DNA of 64,000 nucleotides, from the NCBI RefSeq assembly GCF_964355755.1, contig NC_092680.1, positions 2,643,001-2,707,000 on the forward strand, given 5' to 3'. The DNA is from Antedon mediterranea (taxonomy: Eukaryota; Echinodermata; Crinoidea; Comatulida; Antedonidae). The notes beneath the pieces were generated by a model, which was given only the letters and a program-made list of their open reading frames with translations, was not told the DNA's origin and searched no databases. Below are positions 45,341 to 56,693 of the stretch, one piece after another. Numbering within the stretch: the first letter of the stretch is position 1; each line of letters begins with the position of its first letter. The position numbers were made by a program, and so were the translations under genes.

Positions 45341-45862
45341 AACTTGAATACGTAACATAACGCGCGTTTTCCTGCATGTGGCCTAGCCTGTATGACGCAA
45401 CGCAAGTAAATTGATCAATCAACAATTGATCATTGCAATTGTCGCTTGTCATTGGTCAACTCACCTGAATAAGGTTCGAATACGTAACATAACGCGCGTC
45501 CTCCTGCATGTGGCCTAGCCTGTATGATGCAACCCAAGGAAATTGGTCAATCAACAATTGATCATTGCAACTGTCGCTTGTCATTGGTCAACTCACCTGT
45601 ATAAGGTTTGAATACGTAACATAAAGCGCGTTCTCCTGCATGTGGCCTAGCCTGTATGGCGCAACGCAAGTAAATTGATCAATCAACAATATTGATCATT
45701 GCAACTGTCGCTTGTCATTGGTCAACTCACCTGTATATGGTTTGAATACGTAACATAAAGTGCGTCCTCCTGCATTTGGCCTAGCCTGTATGACGCAACG
45801 CAAGTAAATTGATCATTGCAACTGTCGCTTGTCATTGGTCAACTCACCTGTATAAGGTTTAT
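45341..45862. repeat. 132-bp satellite containing half of a MITE-B
   Basis: Four units begin GAATACGTAACATAA (CGTAAC at 45351, 45483, 45615 and 45749). Each includes CCTGCATGTGGCCTAGCCTG, then MITE-B-like GACGCAACGCAAG, TTGATCAATCAACAATTGAT and CTGTCGCTTGTCATTGGTCA. A last unit is truncated. Confidence 0.9.
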
Positions 45863-47234
45863 CGCAAATACCTTGAAAACGGTAGAAGATGTTTGTATAT
45901 CTGATGTTTTTGTTTTCTTTCCCACTAGAATGCAAACGGTTTCGTCACACTCATCTGTCAATGTCACCCTCGTATTCTCTGCGGCTGCGTACAACATTTC
46001 TATTAAAAAAATCATTTATCATTAAGTACATTAAGATAAATAAAATATAAATAAATGAAAAATTCCATTCTAGTTATCATAGGCAGGCATCAACATGACA
46101 TACGGTAAAACGAAGCAAAAACACAATCATAGTAATTAAAACTTATATATTGCAGGAAGTGAAATAATTAATTCATGTCTGTTAGACTATTTTAGTTGCC
46201 TTGTTTTGACAATTTTCCCTCAGCACATATTTTTTTAATAGCAATCACAATCATTTTTATTACTCAATACTCAGGAATTTTTTTTAGAAAATGAAAACAT
46301 TACAGTATAATCGATTTTTATACGTGATAATTAATTTCATGATACCGATTGATGGACCGACCTGCGGCGGTCTTTTTATTGAAGTCATGGTGAGTATGAA
46401 ATATAAAAGTTCTTTCAATTGGATCAATATTCAATATGATGAGGCGGCGCGTATTAGATGCGGTAGGAAGAGAATTAATGTATACCATCAACACCTTATT
46501 GACATCTCTGACATACAGGCCTACATTTAGAGAAACAGTTTTTTCGAAATTTTTAAATTACGCTAATCCCCTTTTTTTTATTTGCAGTTATAATATTATT
46601 ATTAATCTAGTTCTATTTTTACTCTATTTTAATCGCGATAAATGTACCATAGTAGATCATCAGGAAAAGGCAATTTGCACATGATGGTTTATTTTTATCT
46701 GAAGCAGTTGATGACATAACATATCTGAGCAGTTAATAACACGTTGGGTCATTAAAAACTGACAAGTAGGCCTAACTATAGAAAATTATGTCACTCATCA
46801 GTGTATGCAAATTGGTATTATATCAGCGATCACGTGCAATGCTTTAGGGCTAATGTGTAATGTTGTTATTCATCGTGTAATTTCGTTTGTTTATAATTAA
46901 GTGATGATTCTTGATGTTGTTTTGAATTACATAATTTGCAATTGAAATGTACAACATCATCAGCCATTTCAAATACACTTTTAATCGTTCATGATTATTA
47001 TTCAAAGCCATGGCGCCATGGACGCAGCCAGAACATTTCCTCGGCGGCAAAACGTTTTCGCGGATGATTGACACGCGATCAATGTTTCTGCGTGGTATGT
47101 CCTCGCATAATCGTCTCTTGTAATAGGCCTTGTGTCAAACACTAAAGTAATGTTACGTTAATGTTAGTTACACTATTGGTTGGTAACAAAAATATTCCTC
47201 AAACACACCTTCACATTCTCTCGAAAGTAATGAA
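45863..47234. other. No proven gene; one exon-like segment
   Basis: 46288-46389 is an open segment between a polypyrimidine-AG acceptor and a GTGAGT donor (see findings). A second + frame (46436-46684) has no support. 46990-47080 is mildly CG-rich with a GGCGCC-type palindrome (CCATGGCGCCATGG). Confidence 0.35.
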
Positions 47235-47745
47235 GAGAAAGTATCCAGTCAATTATGAGAGAGTAGGCCTACCCACTCAATTATAGGAAAGTTACTCAAT
47301 TACGAGATAGTACCCACTAAATTATGAGAAAGTTACCCACTCAATTATTAGAGAGTAGGCCTACCCACTCAATTATGAGAAAGTTACCCACTTAATTAGG
47401 AGAGAGTAGGCCTACCCTCTCAATTATGAGAAAGTAGGCCTACCCACTCAATTATGAGAAAGTTACTCAATTATGGGATAGTACCCACTCAATTATGAGA
47501 AAGTTACCCACTCAATTATGAGAGAGTACTGTAGGCCTACCCACTCAATTATGAGAAAGTTACTCAATATGAGAAAGTTACTCAATTATGAGATAGTACC
47601 GTACCCACTCAATTATGAGAAAGTTACCCACTCAATTATGAGAGAGTACTGTAGGCATACCCACTCAATTATGAGAAAGTTACTCAATTATGAGATAGTA
47701 CCCACTCAATTATGAGAAAGTTACCCACTCAAATATGAGAGGGTC
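47235..47745. repeat. 23 to 30 bp minisatellite (AATTATGAGA)
   Basis: About 20 units are built from CACTCAATTATGAGAAAGTT and ACCCACTCAATTATGAGAGA, with TAGGCCTACC blocks in some. Unit length alternates and is about 23 bp for the core. Higher-order duplication of about 120 bp is seen (AGAGAGTACTGTAGGC twice, 47520 and 47640). Confidence 0.9.
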
Positions 47746-47860
47746 ATTCTCAATCTCTAACGAAGAGATGTACATTATTATATCAATTTTAGGTATATTT
47801 TTCTACGAAGGATGTTTTTAAATGCCAAAATACACAGGATGTTTGCGTTGTTTTGTACGT

Positions 47861-48044
47861 TAAGCTCTGTCTACACAAACTAGTTTGACAAAAAAAGTGT
47901 GATGTGCCCAAACACTGTAGTGATATAACCAAATATGGTAGTGATATGCTCAAATATGGTAGTAATATGACATCATCATGTCCATATATGGGACATCACA
48001 TTTTTAAGTCACATATGTTTTGATAGTGTAGACTGCAGAGTTTT
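47861..48044. mobile_element. MITE-A copy with internal triplication
   Basis: TAAGCTCTGTCTACACAAAC to TTTGATAGTGTAGACTGCAG. The centre carries GATAT(A/G)(A/C)C(C/T)(A)AATATGGTAGT-type units three times, so CAAATATGG recurs. Confidence 0.85.
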
Positions 48045-49262
48045 AGGTAGGATATCACTGAGATGATCTGAATGTTGAATTCACTGTATTTGAAATTAGT
48101 TGTATTGTATCTGACAAAATCGATATAGGCTTGCAGCGAGCAGTTATATAAATTATTATCTAAGTCAAACAGAAATTTATTATGCCTCTATAAATATTTA
48201 TTTTTCTAACAAATTTAAAATACGTGATCAGTTTATATTATCTCACATAAACAATTCAGATTGTATATAATAACGCATCACATATGACTAAATATATTTC
48301 ATTAGATAATCAATTCAGGAAATCACCAATGAAAATGTCAATTTCTCCGTCCATCCTAAAAGAAAATCAATTGAAGAAATGCTTGTAATGTTAGCTTAGC
48401 CTAATAAAAATACTAGTTAGAAAAACTAGTAGAGTATGGATTCAGGTTTCAAGATTTTATATTCCTTTTTTTCTCCTTTATGGAGGTGTAAACTAGCGTT
48501 TTTATTCGTTCGTCATACATCACAAATATTATAGACGTCCTTAATATTTCTCTTTCTATATTACCCTTTTTAAAACATTATTTTCTTGAATTTAGGCCTA
48601 CTCATAGCCTAATTATAGTAAATAAATAATAAAAAAATGCATAATAGCTAATTTTCAAACTACGATATCTTTATAGTATATACAAAATTTAAGTTTCCAT
48701 ATTAACCACCATTTAAGCTGTTTTTTAGTTTCATTCCAAAATTTTGTATATCTCTACCAAGCTACCTTCTTTGTTTTCTATTCTTATTCAGAATCTACCC
48801 TGTCTCCTTTTGTTGTATTTATTTTATTCCTGTCCACCCAGGCAGCACTTGCCAGTTCTAATACTATGACGTTATCCAAATTCCTTCACTTTAATCCCTT
48901 TAATCATGATTAAATAGTAAAATGGTATATGATAAATGTGTATGTACCTGTATATAAAGCCAGCTCTGTTAGAATTAAAGATTTGCTTTCTTTTTTTACC
49001 TTTGTTGTGTAACATACACTAAATATTTAAAATAAATAAATCATACAATATAATGCACCAGAACAACAAGTGATCAATAACTAAATATAGTCATAATGTG
49101 AAATACAGCATCCATTAAGTAAATTGAGATGAGGGTCACTATTCAGTATAGATGCCTCTAACATCAGAATTGACTAATTGAAATTATATGTGAAGATGTT
49201 CCCTTTCACAATATTGTATGTTATTGTTCGATTCAAGATTGTTGATAATTTGTATGTAGTAT
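48045..49262. other. No gene seen
   Basis: AT-rich. Nothing supported in 1.2 kb. Confidence 0.4.
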
Positions 49263-49365
49263 AAAGCTCTGTCTACACTATCAAAAAAGTTTGATATGCC
49301 CAAATATGGTAGTAATATGACATCATCGTATCCATATATGGACACGATAGTGTAGACAGATCTTA
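49263..49365. mobile_element. MITE-A copy, internally shortened
   Basis: AAAGCTCTGTCTACACTATC … ACGATAGTGTAGACAGATCT. Both arms are shortened; one CArG box (CCAAATATGG) and one relative (CCATATATGG) remain. Confidence 0.85.
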
Positions 49366-49514
49366 AGATATACTAGACCTAACATAAATATTGTAAATAA
49401 AATTCTGACAGAGTGAACAGTCTACGTCTGAACAAGCACTAAGATTTTACAATCGTCCAGGGTTATTATGATAATATCTATGCTATACGTTTTGTTGTTT
49501 ATTCATTAAGGCAT

Positions 49515-49824
49515 ATGGAAATCATGAGGTTTCTTAAAGTTCTAAAATTGTATAGTATACTTTTTCCTGACCAGCATTGTCTTTGGGGTGCCTCTGTCTT
49601 GGTTGTTGTCTCTGAGCACCCGGTCGTCTGTGGCAAGGCAAATGTGTATCCTGTTCCTTTGTTTGGTCACCTAGGTAGGGGTCCGGGACCGCGACAGAAC
49701 GAGAACGGATGGGGACCCTCCAAAGAAATTGCATTTTATTTGACGGGCATTTGTATGATTTGTTTTATTTTTTTTTTAATTGCGCCTTGAGCACTCTTGA
49801 GTGGTATGTGCGCTATAAAAATCC

Positions 49825-49858
<34 letters not shown>

Positions 49859-49860
49859 CT
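49515..49860 (+). mobile_element. Probable SINE/LINE 3' end with (ATT)n tail
   Basis: The right end GCGCCTTGAGCACTCTTGAG … TGCGCTATAAAAATCCTG followed by (TTA)n (49830-49858) is the tail style of CR1/L2-type LINEs and their SINEs. Upstream 49590-49720 is GC-richer (GGGGTCCGGGACCGCGACAG). The 91-codon frame across it ends at the tail and shows no domain. Confidence 0.55.
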
Positions 49861-49993
49861 AAAAGTATTCCTGTCTTGAAGCTAAATCGGAAAATAAATA
49901 ATATGAATTTATTTTCAGGAATTACATTAATGTGTTTTGTAATTTACAATGATATACACCTCATCTTAATAGATATGAAACAATCGGATAACT

Positions 49994-50112
49994 ATTGAAT
50001 AGTTCACCCGATTCTGTGTGTAAAGCTGACTGATTGATTCTAGATTATGACTTTAAATAGTCGGGTTGAATCCATCTAGTGACAGCTGCAGAATCGGGTG
50101 AATAATTTAGGC
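49994..50112. mobile_element. MITE-I
   Basis: TAGTTCACCCGATTCTGTG and CTGCAGAATCGGGTGAATAA are inverted ends of a 115-bp element. Single copy here. Confidence 0.65.
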
Positions 50113-51829
50113 CTAGGCCATACTTCGCGTCTCAATATAACACGTTTGTATTTCTGTCGCCACGGATTGTCTTCACCTGCAGTTCTTTACGCAAAGCTCA
50201 ATCAACCCGAATGAGTAACAGTTATCTACCTGTATCGATTATTATATCATTTGTAATTACTTAAATTTATGCCTACGGCACTTCCTAATGAGTGTAGTGC
50301 TATAAAGCACACCATAACGATTATCACAACTTTTACAAGCGGCGGCGATGTTTGATTCTTTAATGTCCAATTGAACAAATATTCATTCCTTTATCGATTT
50401 ACTTACCCCATATTATAGTATATATAGTGAAACTGTATTTTCAGTGAAAAGAAAAATACTTATACAATTTAGAAGATACAAAAGAATTTAGTTGAATACT
50501 ATACAGACATAGTTCACAGTTCACAGTTCACAGTTCATAGTTCATAGTTCACATAGTGTTTGAGATTAAACTTCTTGGCTTTAGTGCCATTTGTTGTCAT
50601 TTTTCTTTTTGCTTTCTATCATTTATATAAATTCATTTGAAAATCCCGGGCCACTTTGAATAGATATTTAGTAGAAACAGGACACTAAACTAACGTCTTT
50701 TTTATGCGTATATTCCCACGTACACGTGATGTGATACAACCAATCAGAGGTTACGAATGTTTTGAATCACGCGATAGATTCACCTTCACTTTTAACTACG
50801 TTATTGATACAAATAAATATTATTCTAAATACATTTAGAACAGTTATGTTGTTAAGCCTATGTACTTTCATGTGTTTCATCAGGGAGTAAACTTAACAAT
50901 CGTTGTAATGAAAAATAAAAAAATTAACATTTATTATTTATCTGATGTCGCCGTTTTTTATATCAAAAGTCACCTTGAGCGTGTTTTCTCCTTGGAACAT
51001 TATGTACACAATGGTCTATTTGATGATTAAATTTACATACTTAATGCATCATGTCATTACAATTGAAAAAAAAATGTTATATATTTTGAATTGTATTTAG
51101 GATGCACTTTACCCAGTTGAAATTCTATTGAAGCAGACAAAACAATAAATTCCATAAATTAAGCACTGCTTGAAATACTTTTTGTAAAATCCAGAGAGCG
51201 ACAGAGGGCGTGCTATTTAATGTTTCGGCCCATATTGAGGATACAGAAAAGTCGAGATTTTTTTTGTGACGTCCACAATATATTGATTTTATTGAATATT
51301 GTCTGTTGGAAAATACGGTAGCTATTGAATAAAACAAAAAATGAGGATAACTTTAGAATTTTATATGTTATCGTGCAAAAACAAGTACCGTAATAACTAT
51401 AATAATAATCAGATGCTTTTTAGCATTTTGCCAACAAACTTATAAAAAAATAAACATATAAACTAAACTTTGGAAATACTTTGCAAAATATATTAAATTG
51501 GCAAGTAATTTCTGATATCATAAGCAATAAACTTAAAAATTTTTTTTTGAATTACACACATTTGGGATCCAAACTTGTATGCATGCCTCCAGCCAAATTG
51601 CAAAATACAGTACAGAATATACCCATTATTTTCTTTTTACAAATTTATTGAGTTTTAATAACTTAGCTTGAATGAAATACCCCAACTGATACAATACGTG
51701 ATTGAATCACTGCAATTTGAAATACTGAACATGCTGTTGTTAATATTACATAAATAATTGGTGAATGTTACTTTCAAGGAAAAGAGTATTTCAATAAATT
51801 ATTAAAAGGTAAGTAAAACATTAATTTAA
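50113..51829. other. No gene; short 9-bp array
   Basis: 50511-50556 is a five- to six-unit array of AGTTCACAG/AGTTCATAG. The rest is AT-rich without supported genes. Confidence 0.45.
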
Positions 51830-51995
51830 AAAAGGAGGTAATATGGAATACAAAGTGAATTTACCAGATTTATAATGTTGAAGTTAATAAAATTAACAAA
51901 ATGTGATAATATTGAAAATAATTTGATTTTATGGTGATGATATGAAAGATGATTAATGTGAATAAAAGTGGTGTTTACGTCACAAAAGAGAGAAA
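51830..51995. repeat. Dispersed repeat R3, single-tail copy
   Basis: GGAGGTAATATGGAATACAA, AATGTGATAATATTGAAAAT and AATAAAAGTGGTGTTTACGT match 36560-36700. Only one tail unit follows. Confidence 0.8.
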
Positions 51996-53375
51996 AAAAA
52001 GTATATTTATAACTAAATGTTTACCGAGGAGATATGCAACAAAATAAGGTTACAGTCATAGTTTATTTTTTTGTAGGCTTTTTAATTGAAAGATACATTA
52101 ACGAATTATGACATATTATGCCAAGAATATTTTGGTGATTAAGTGATAATTCTTTGTATCATATTACGTTCACTTACCTTTACTTATAAATAATCAGGAT
52201 TGACAAAATCTTGACATATTTCAAGATATTAAAGACGAGTTCAAGCCCTTGGCGATTGTGTTGAGCTTTGACAATTATGAGAAATGACTTTGTCAAGACG
52301 TTTAAATCTTTTCAGGATTTAGATCTCAAGACGTTAGAAAAAAAGAATAAACATGATTGTGTAAAAAAACCTTTGCTATTTTACACGCTGATTTCTTCTC
52401 TTTTAAATACAGTTCTTCAAAGGGGTTTGATTGTGTTAAGTTTGTACTTCCCCAAAACCATGAAATACCGGAATGGTGTCTGGCGGGGTTTAGTTTTTTA
52501 CCAAACCCCGAAACCAGTCTAGAAGTACCGGGATGGTGTTCGGCGAGGGATAGTTTCCCCATGTAGTTTAAGTTCTATTTAGTTGTTTGTTAAACTGTTC
52601 AATTCATTTCAATGTAAATATTTTTTTAAATATATTTACAAATGACAATACATTTACTTACTTACTTAGATTGTTCTGCATTCTAACGTGTGGTGTATAA
52701 CAATACGTCAATATACTTTAAAACCGGAGTTATCTCGGATGTACCGACACGTCACTTAAGAATAAGTAACCGATCACACTTATAGGCCTACAATTATGTT
52801 GTAACTCTGATACGGATAAGCGTAACTTTGTTTATTCACGATGAACTATAGTACGTGTGAACACACCCTAAATAGTAATAATAACTAAACACGTTAGGCC
52901 TAACATAGTAAAGTGCAACATGTGATGGCTATCTAACACGTACACGAAATATTCAACTAAAAAATGTACTGATATGAGAAAAATTCAATAGAGTACAAAA
53001 GTTTAAGTCGTGCCTAAAAGAAAAAAAAAATACTAAGCTTTATTCATTAAAGTATTATGGCTTTGAAAAAAACTGTTCTTACGGTTACTGTAAGGTCGGA
53101 TTGAAGACAAATCAATTGTATCAAGATAAAGTTACTATGACTGTTAAGCAAATAAATCCGGTAATTGAAGACATTATTTTATTATAATTTTATCATTGCA
53201 ATAACATTATAAATTATTCATATTTCAGGAAATTCATGAAATATAATCACAATAATTATTATGCTTAGTACAGATTGCGTATAATGTCATAATTACCTCG
53301 TTAAAAGTACATATGAATTTATTTCATAGTTAAGTATGCGCATAGATTATTGAAACAATTTGGGTCAAATTATCT
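51996..53375. other. No gene; two-copy repeat and LINE-like tail
   Basis: 52446-52562 contains two 65-bp copies (TACCGGAATGGTGTCTGGCG / TACCGGGATGGTGTTCGGCG). 52585-52675 matches, inverted, 35098-35168. Short frames here are overlapping and unsupported. Confidence 0.45.
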
Positions 53376-53708
53376 TTAAAGATGAAAAAAAAAATTGTTA
53401 TAATTTTTTTTTTAATATGCCGTTTTAATGTCACATAAATGTTATCCATTTTGAACACAAATTAAATCGAAAACAAATTCATTTATTTGAAAAAACTGTA
53501 ATTTAGGCCTAAAGCAAAAAATAGTCAAATTGGTTGAATTTGACCACAACCAATTTGACCATTTACTTTTTTATGAGAAAATATTGTTTAAATTTTTTTT
53601 TACGACAGAGATAACTTTATTAAAACTACAAAATAACGTGCCCGGTATTCAAGGTCTTATTTAATTAATCTAAATTTTTAATGTTTTTAGGAGAAAATAC
53701 ATTTTTAA
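53376..53708 (-). mobile_element. MITE-C copy 2
   Basis: Diverged, inverted relative to the other two copies: TTAAAGATG at the left and ACATTTTTAA at the right. The body has CAAAAAATAGTCAAATTGGT and AGATAACTTTATTAAAACTA, complementary in order to MITE-C. Confidence 0.7.
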
Positions 53709-54574
53709 GTATACAGTTCTATTGCTAATTCCTACAAAGTATGACTACTGTAGTTAGATCAGATCTTACAAGGCAATCTAACATTAGATTGCTTTGGACA
53801 GTTACTAGTTATATGTCAAATGTGCTATCTAGCATATAAACTCGACTGTTTTTTTTGTGTTATACTTCTGAGCGATTATGACCAGTGTAGATTAACAATA
53901 TTCAGAAAGCATTTCAATCCAATGCACATGGCTTGAAAACCTTTTAAGATAGTATTATTGTATGAGTATAATGAAAGAAACAAAATACTTATTTTTGTAT
54001 AACTATTTTAAAAAGAAAAATAAATAAACCTTGACATTTTGTGTAAAATAACAATTAATTCAATTTTAAAAGAACTACAGCTGGTTTTACTCACTCGTGA
54101 AAACGTTAATGCTTTATTATTTTTTTGTATTATGCATGCTACGTAAACTAACTGACAATAAATTTGAACGAGCAGCTTTAAGCATTCAATAAAGCACATT
54201 AACTCTATTATATATGGTTTGCGTGTTTGATGCAACACAATTATATACCCCGTCCCACAATCCTCTCGTTTTCCTTGGAATATTATTATATTAAGTACTG
54301 TATACGACGCATAAGCTCTTCATAGATTTCTATATAGTGATTAGAAATTTGTTTTGTACAATTGTTGACATTATTTTGTTGTTTTTGTTTCGATATGGAT
54401 GTATTACAAAATAAAGAAATTAATAATACTACATAATATTTTATCTAATTTCTAAATTATTATTCTGAATGTATTATCTTATCATAGGCCTAATAGGTGA
54501 AGCCAACGTTGTTATTGACTGTCCAAAACGTTTTCTCTATTTTTATTTAGAGAGAACTTTGATTGGATGTGTGT
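53709..54574. other. No gene seen
   Basis: AT-rich spacer without a recognised feature. Confidence 0.4.
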
Positions 54575-54722
54575 TTTATTAGATAGTAACTACACTTTCA
54601 AATATTATATGACAAAAAAATGCGATGTGCCCATATATGGACTTGATGATGTCATATCACTACCATATTTGATAAAATCACACAATATTTGGGCACACCA
54701 AACTAGTTTGATAGTGTTTATA
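54575..54722. mobile_element. MITE-A copy, diverged left end
   Basis: AGTAACTACACTTTCAAATA at the left, then GATGTGCCCATATATGG, TTGATGATGTCATATCACTA and AACTAGTTTGATAGTGTTTA at the right. Confidence 0.75.
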
Positions 54723-55163
54723 GGTATTTTAAAAATCGGATTACCAACTTGGTTACTTTAAAATACAAATACGAATTTAATCTTTATAGTAAGTAGCACG
54801 ACAGAAACTACTCGATAGCATAAGAGGAATGCTGAGCTAATTATAATAATTACAGATGAGATTGATCAAAGCTGCTAATTGTATCTTCGTTTCTGGACAT
54901 GACAGATAAATGTTACCATGAAAAATGTTTATTAATTAGAAAATACAAAATTATAAGTCATCCTTGAATGTTGACAGTATGCTGACTCTTGCATTCAAAC
55001 AAAGATGACAATCAATTTCCTTTTACTTAATGTTTAACTTATCTCTCACTTTAATTTTCTTCCTTGCTTAATTCCCAATTCGCTCTCAGTAAACAAGCTT
55101 CATATGTCTATTTAGAAGTCCCTTTTTACCCCACTTCTTCCTGGCTTAATTCCCAATTCGTTC
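54723..55163. other. No gene seen
   Basis: AT-rich. CTTAATTCCCAATTCG occurs twice (55069 and 55145). Confidence 0.4.
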
Positions 55164-55348
55164 TTAAGCTTGGTTCCCACTAGAACGTAACGCAAGGACG
55201 TAAACGCAACGCAAGCGTTTTAACCAATGACAAGCGAAGTTATAGACAGTTAGCAATCACAAGCGAATAAGCCATCGCTTGTGATTGGTCAATTCACTTG
55301 CGTTGCGTTACGTCCTTATGTTGCGTCGCTAGTGGGAACCACGATTTA
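55164..55348. mobile_element. MITE-B copy (young subfamily)
   Basis: TTAAGCTTGGTTCCCACTAG to CTAGTGGGAACCACGATTTA. Nearly identical throughout to 28692-28873. Confidence 0.95.
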
Positions 55349-56642
55349 GTAAAACAGCTTCCAATGTCACGTTATCAAGTCCTTCTCAATTCACCTCACT
55401 TCATTCTCATCTAACTTCATTGTTCCTCAATTCAAATTCCTTCATAAAAAGAGACTTGAATAATTGAGGTGAGAAAGGTTGGATTGGTTATCCAGTGTGA
55501 GAGAATTTGAATGATAAATGTAATGTTGTTCGATTTATATAGCGCTTTTATACAGTCAAAAGATTGTCCCAAAGCGCTGAGAGAGAAGATAGAAAGAAAT
55601 TACTAAGAAAAAAAAAGTGTTTTTAAGAGTGTTTTGAAAACTATGGTAGATGATGCATTTTTACTAGGGTCAGGAAGATTGTTCCACAGCTAACAGCTAT
55701 AGGAAGGAAGATTTTATGGAAGAGAAATAAAATGGAGGGCATCACTGTATGCCTAAATTGTCAAAATAATATAGAACTAAATACTAATGGATATGAGCAA
55801 CAACAGAGGTAGTTTACACAAGATATACAGTTAGGGGGGAAATTGCAAAATCAGCACTGTGGTCATGTTACAAGAGTTGTCAAAACAATCACCATAGATT
55901 ACATAGAAAGTAGGAAGTCTTTGCCATTTCCCCCTGACTGTATAAGGAACTCAATAGCGTTGATGCCATGCAGGTGCTTCCTCAAACTAGTGAAATGAAA
56001 TATGTAAAGTTTAAGCAAGACAGTTATTGATTATTCAACTTAAGCGTTTCAATTTATTGACATAGAAGTGGAGATATGTTTAAACCTAAAGCATGTGTTT
56101 TCGGACTGAATTTGTCACAGAACATCCGGGTTCTCACTAACGGAGGTTAAATTCAGCATACTTTGTCATTACTGGTTCTATTTAAACGATACTTCATCTA
56201 TTCATCCTCCGATACTACATAGACAATTTCCCAAGGCTATACATTTTGGTACTTATGGTGAATCAAACCTTTATATAGAATTTGTTATGTTAAAGTTAGC
56301 AATGATCGACTGAAGATGTAGTAAGTAAGTAAAAATGCCAACCTGCAGACTTTTTAAAGTGCTCACAGCGGCTTCCTCTTTACCTGCTTTAAACATAATA
56401 AGGTCATTACTAAAATTAGACGTTATTTACCGCTTCATTAATTAATAAGTACATGCTTAATCAATAAAATACGTTCGACTGCAACAATTATATAAGACTG
56501 CGTCTCTACAGGGTACAGTAAAATTACACAATCACATTTATCTCGTTAAACAATTTGAATAATACTAATTTCTTTCATATGTTTGTTTTATCAATTCAAT
56601 TTGTATCTACTGACAGTGTGTTCTTTTTAATTCATCTTTCAG
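55349..56642. other. Dispersed repeat and GPCR upstream region
   Basis: 55517-55950 resembles a widespread invertebrate interspersed repeat: GTTCGATTTATATAGCGCTT, then AGATTGTCCCAAAGCGCTGA, TTTTGAAAACTATGG and AGGAAGATTGTTCCACAGC. A short relative is at 34735-34785. The right end (56590-56642) is a pyrimidine-rich tract ending TTTCAG that can serve as a 3' splice site for a 5' UTR exon. Confidence 0.5.
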
Positions 56643-56693
56643 ATTGGATCAAGAATTGTGTAGAAGTATTATGTAAACATTTTAACACTTTGG

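Noticed and set aside
47518-47715. Repetitive + strand frame (HSIMRKLLNYEI-type)
   Set aside because: It is read from the AATTATGAGA minisatellite. Unit lengths vary and break any frame.
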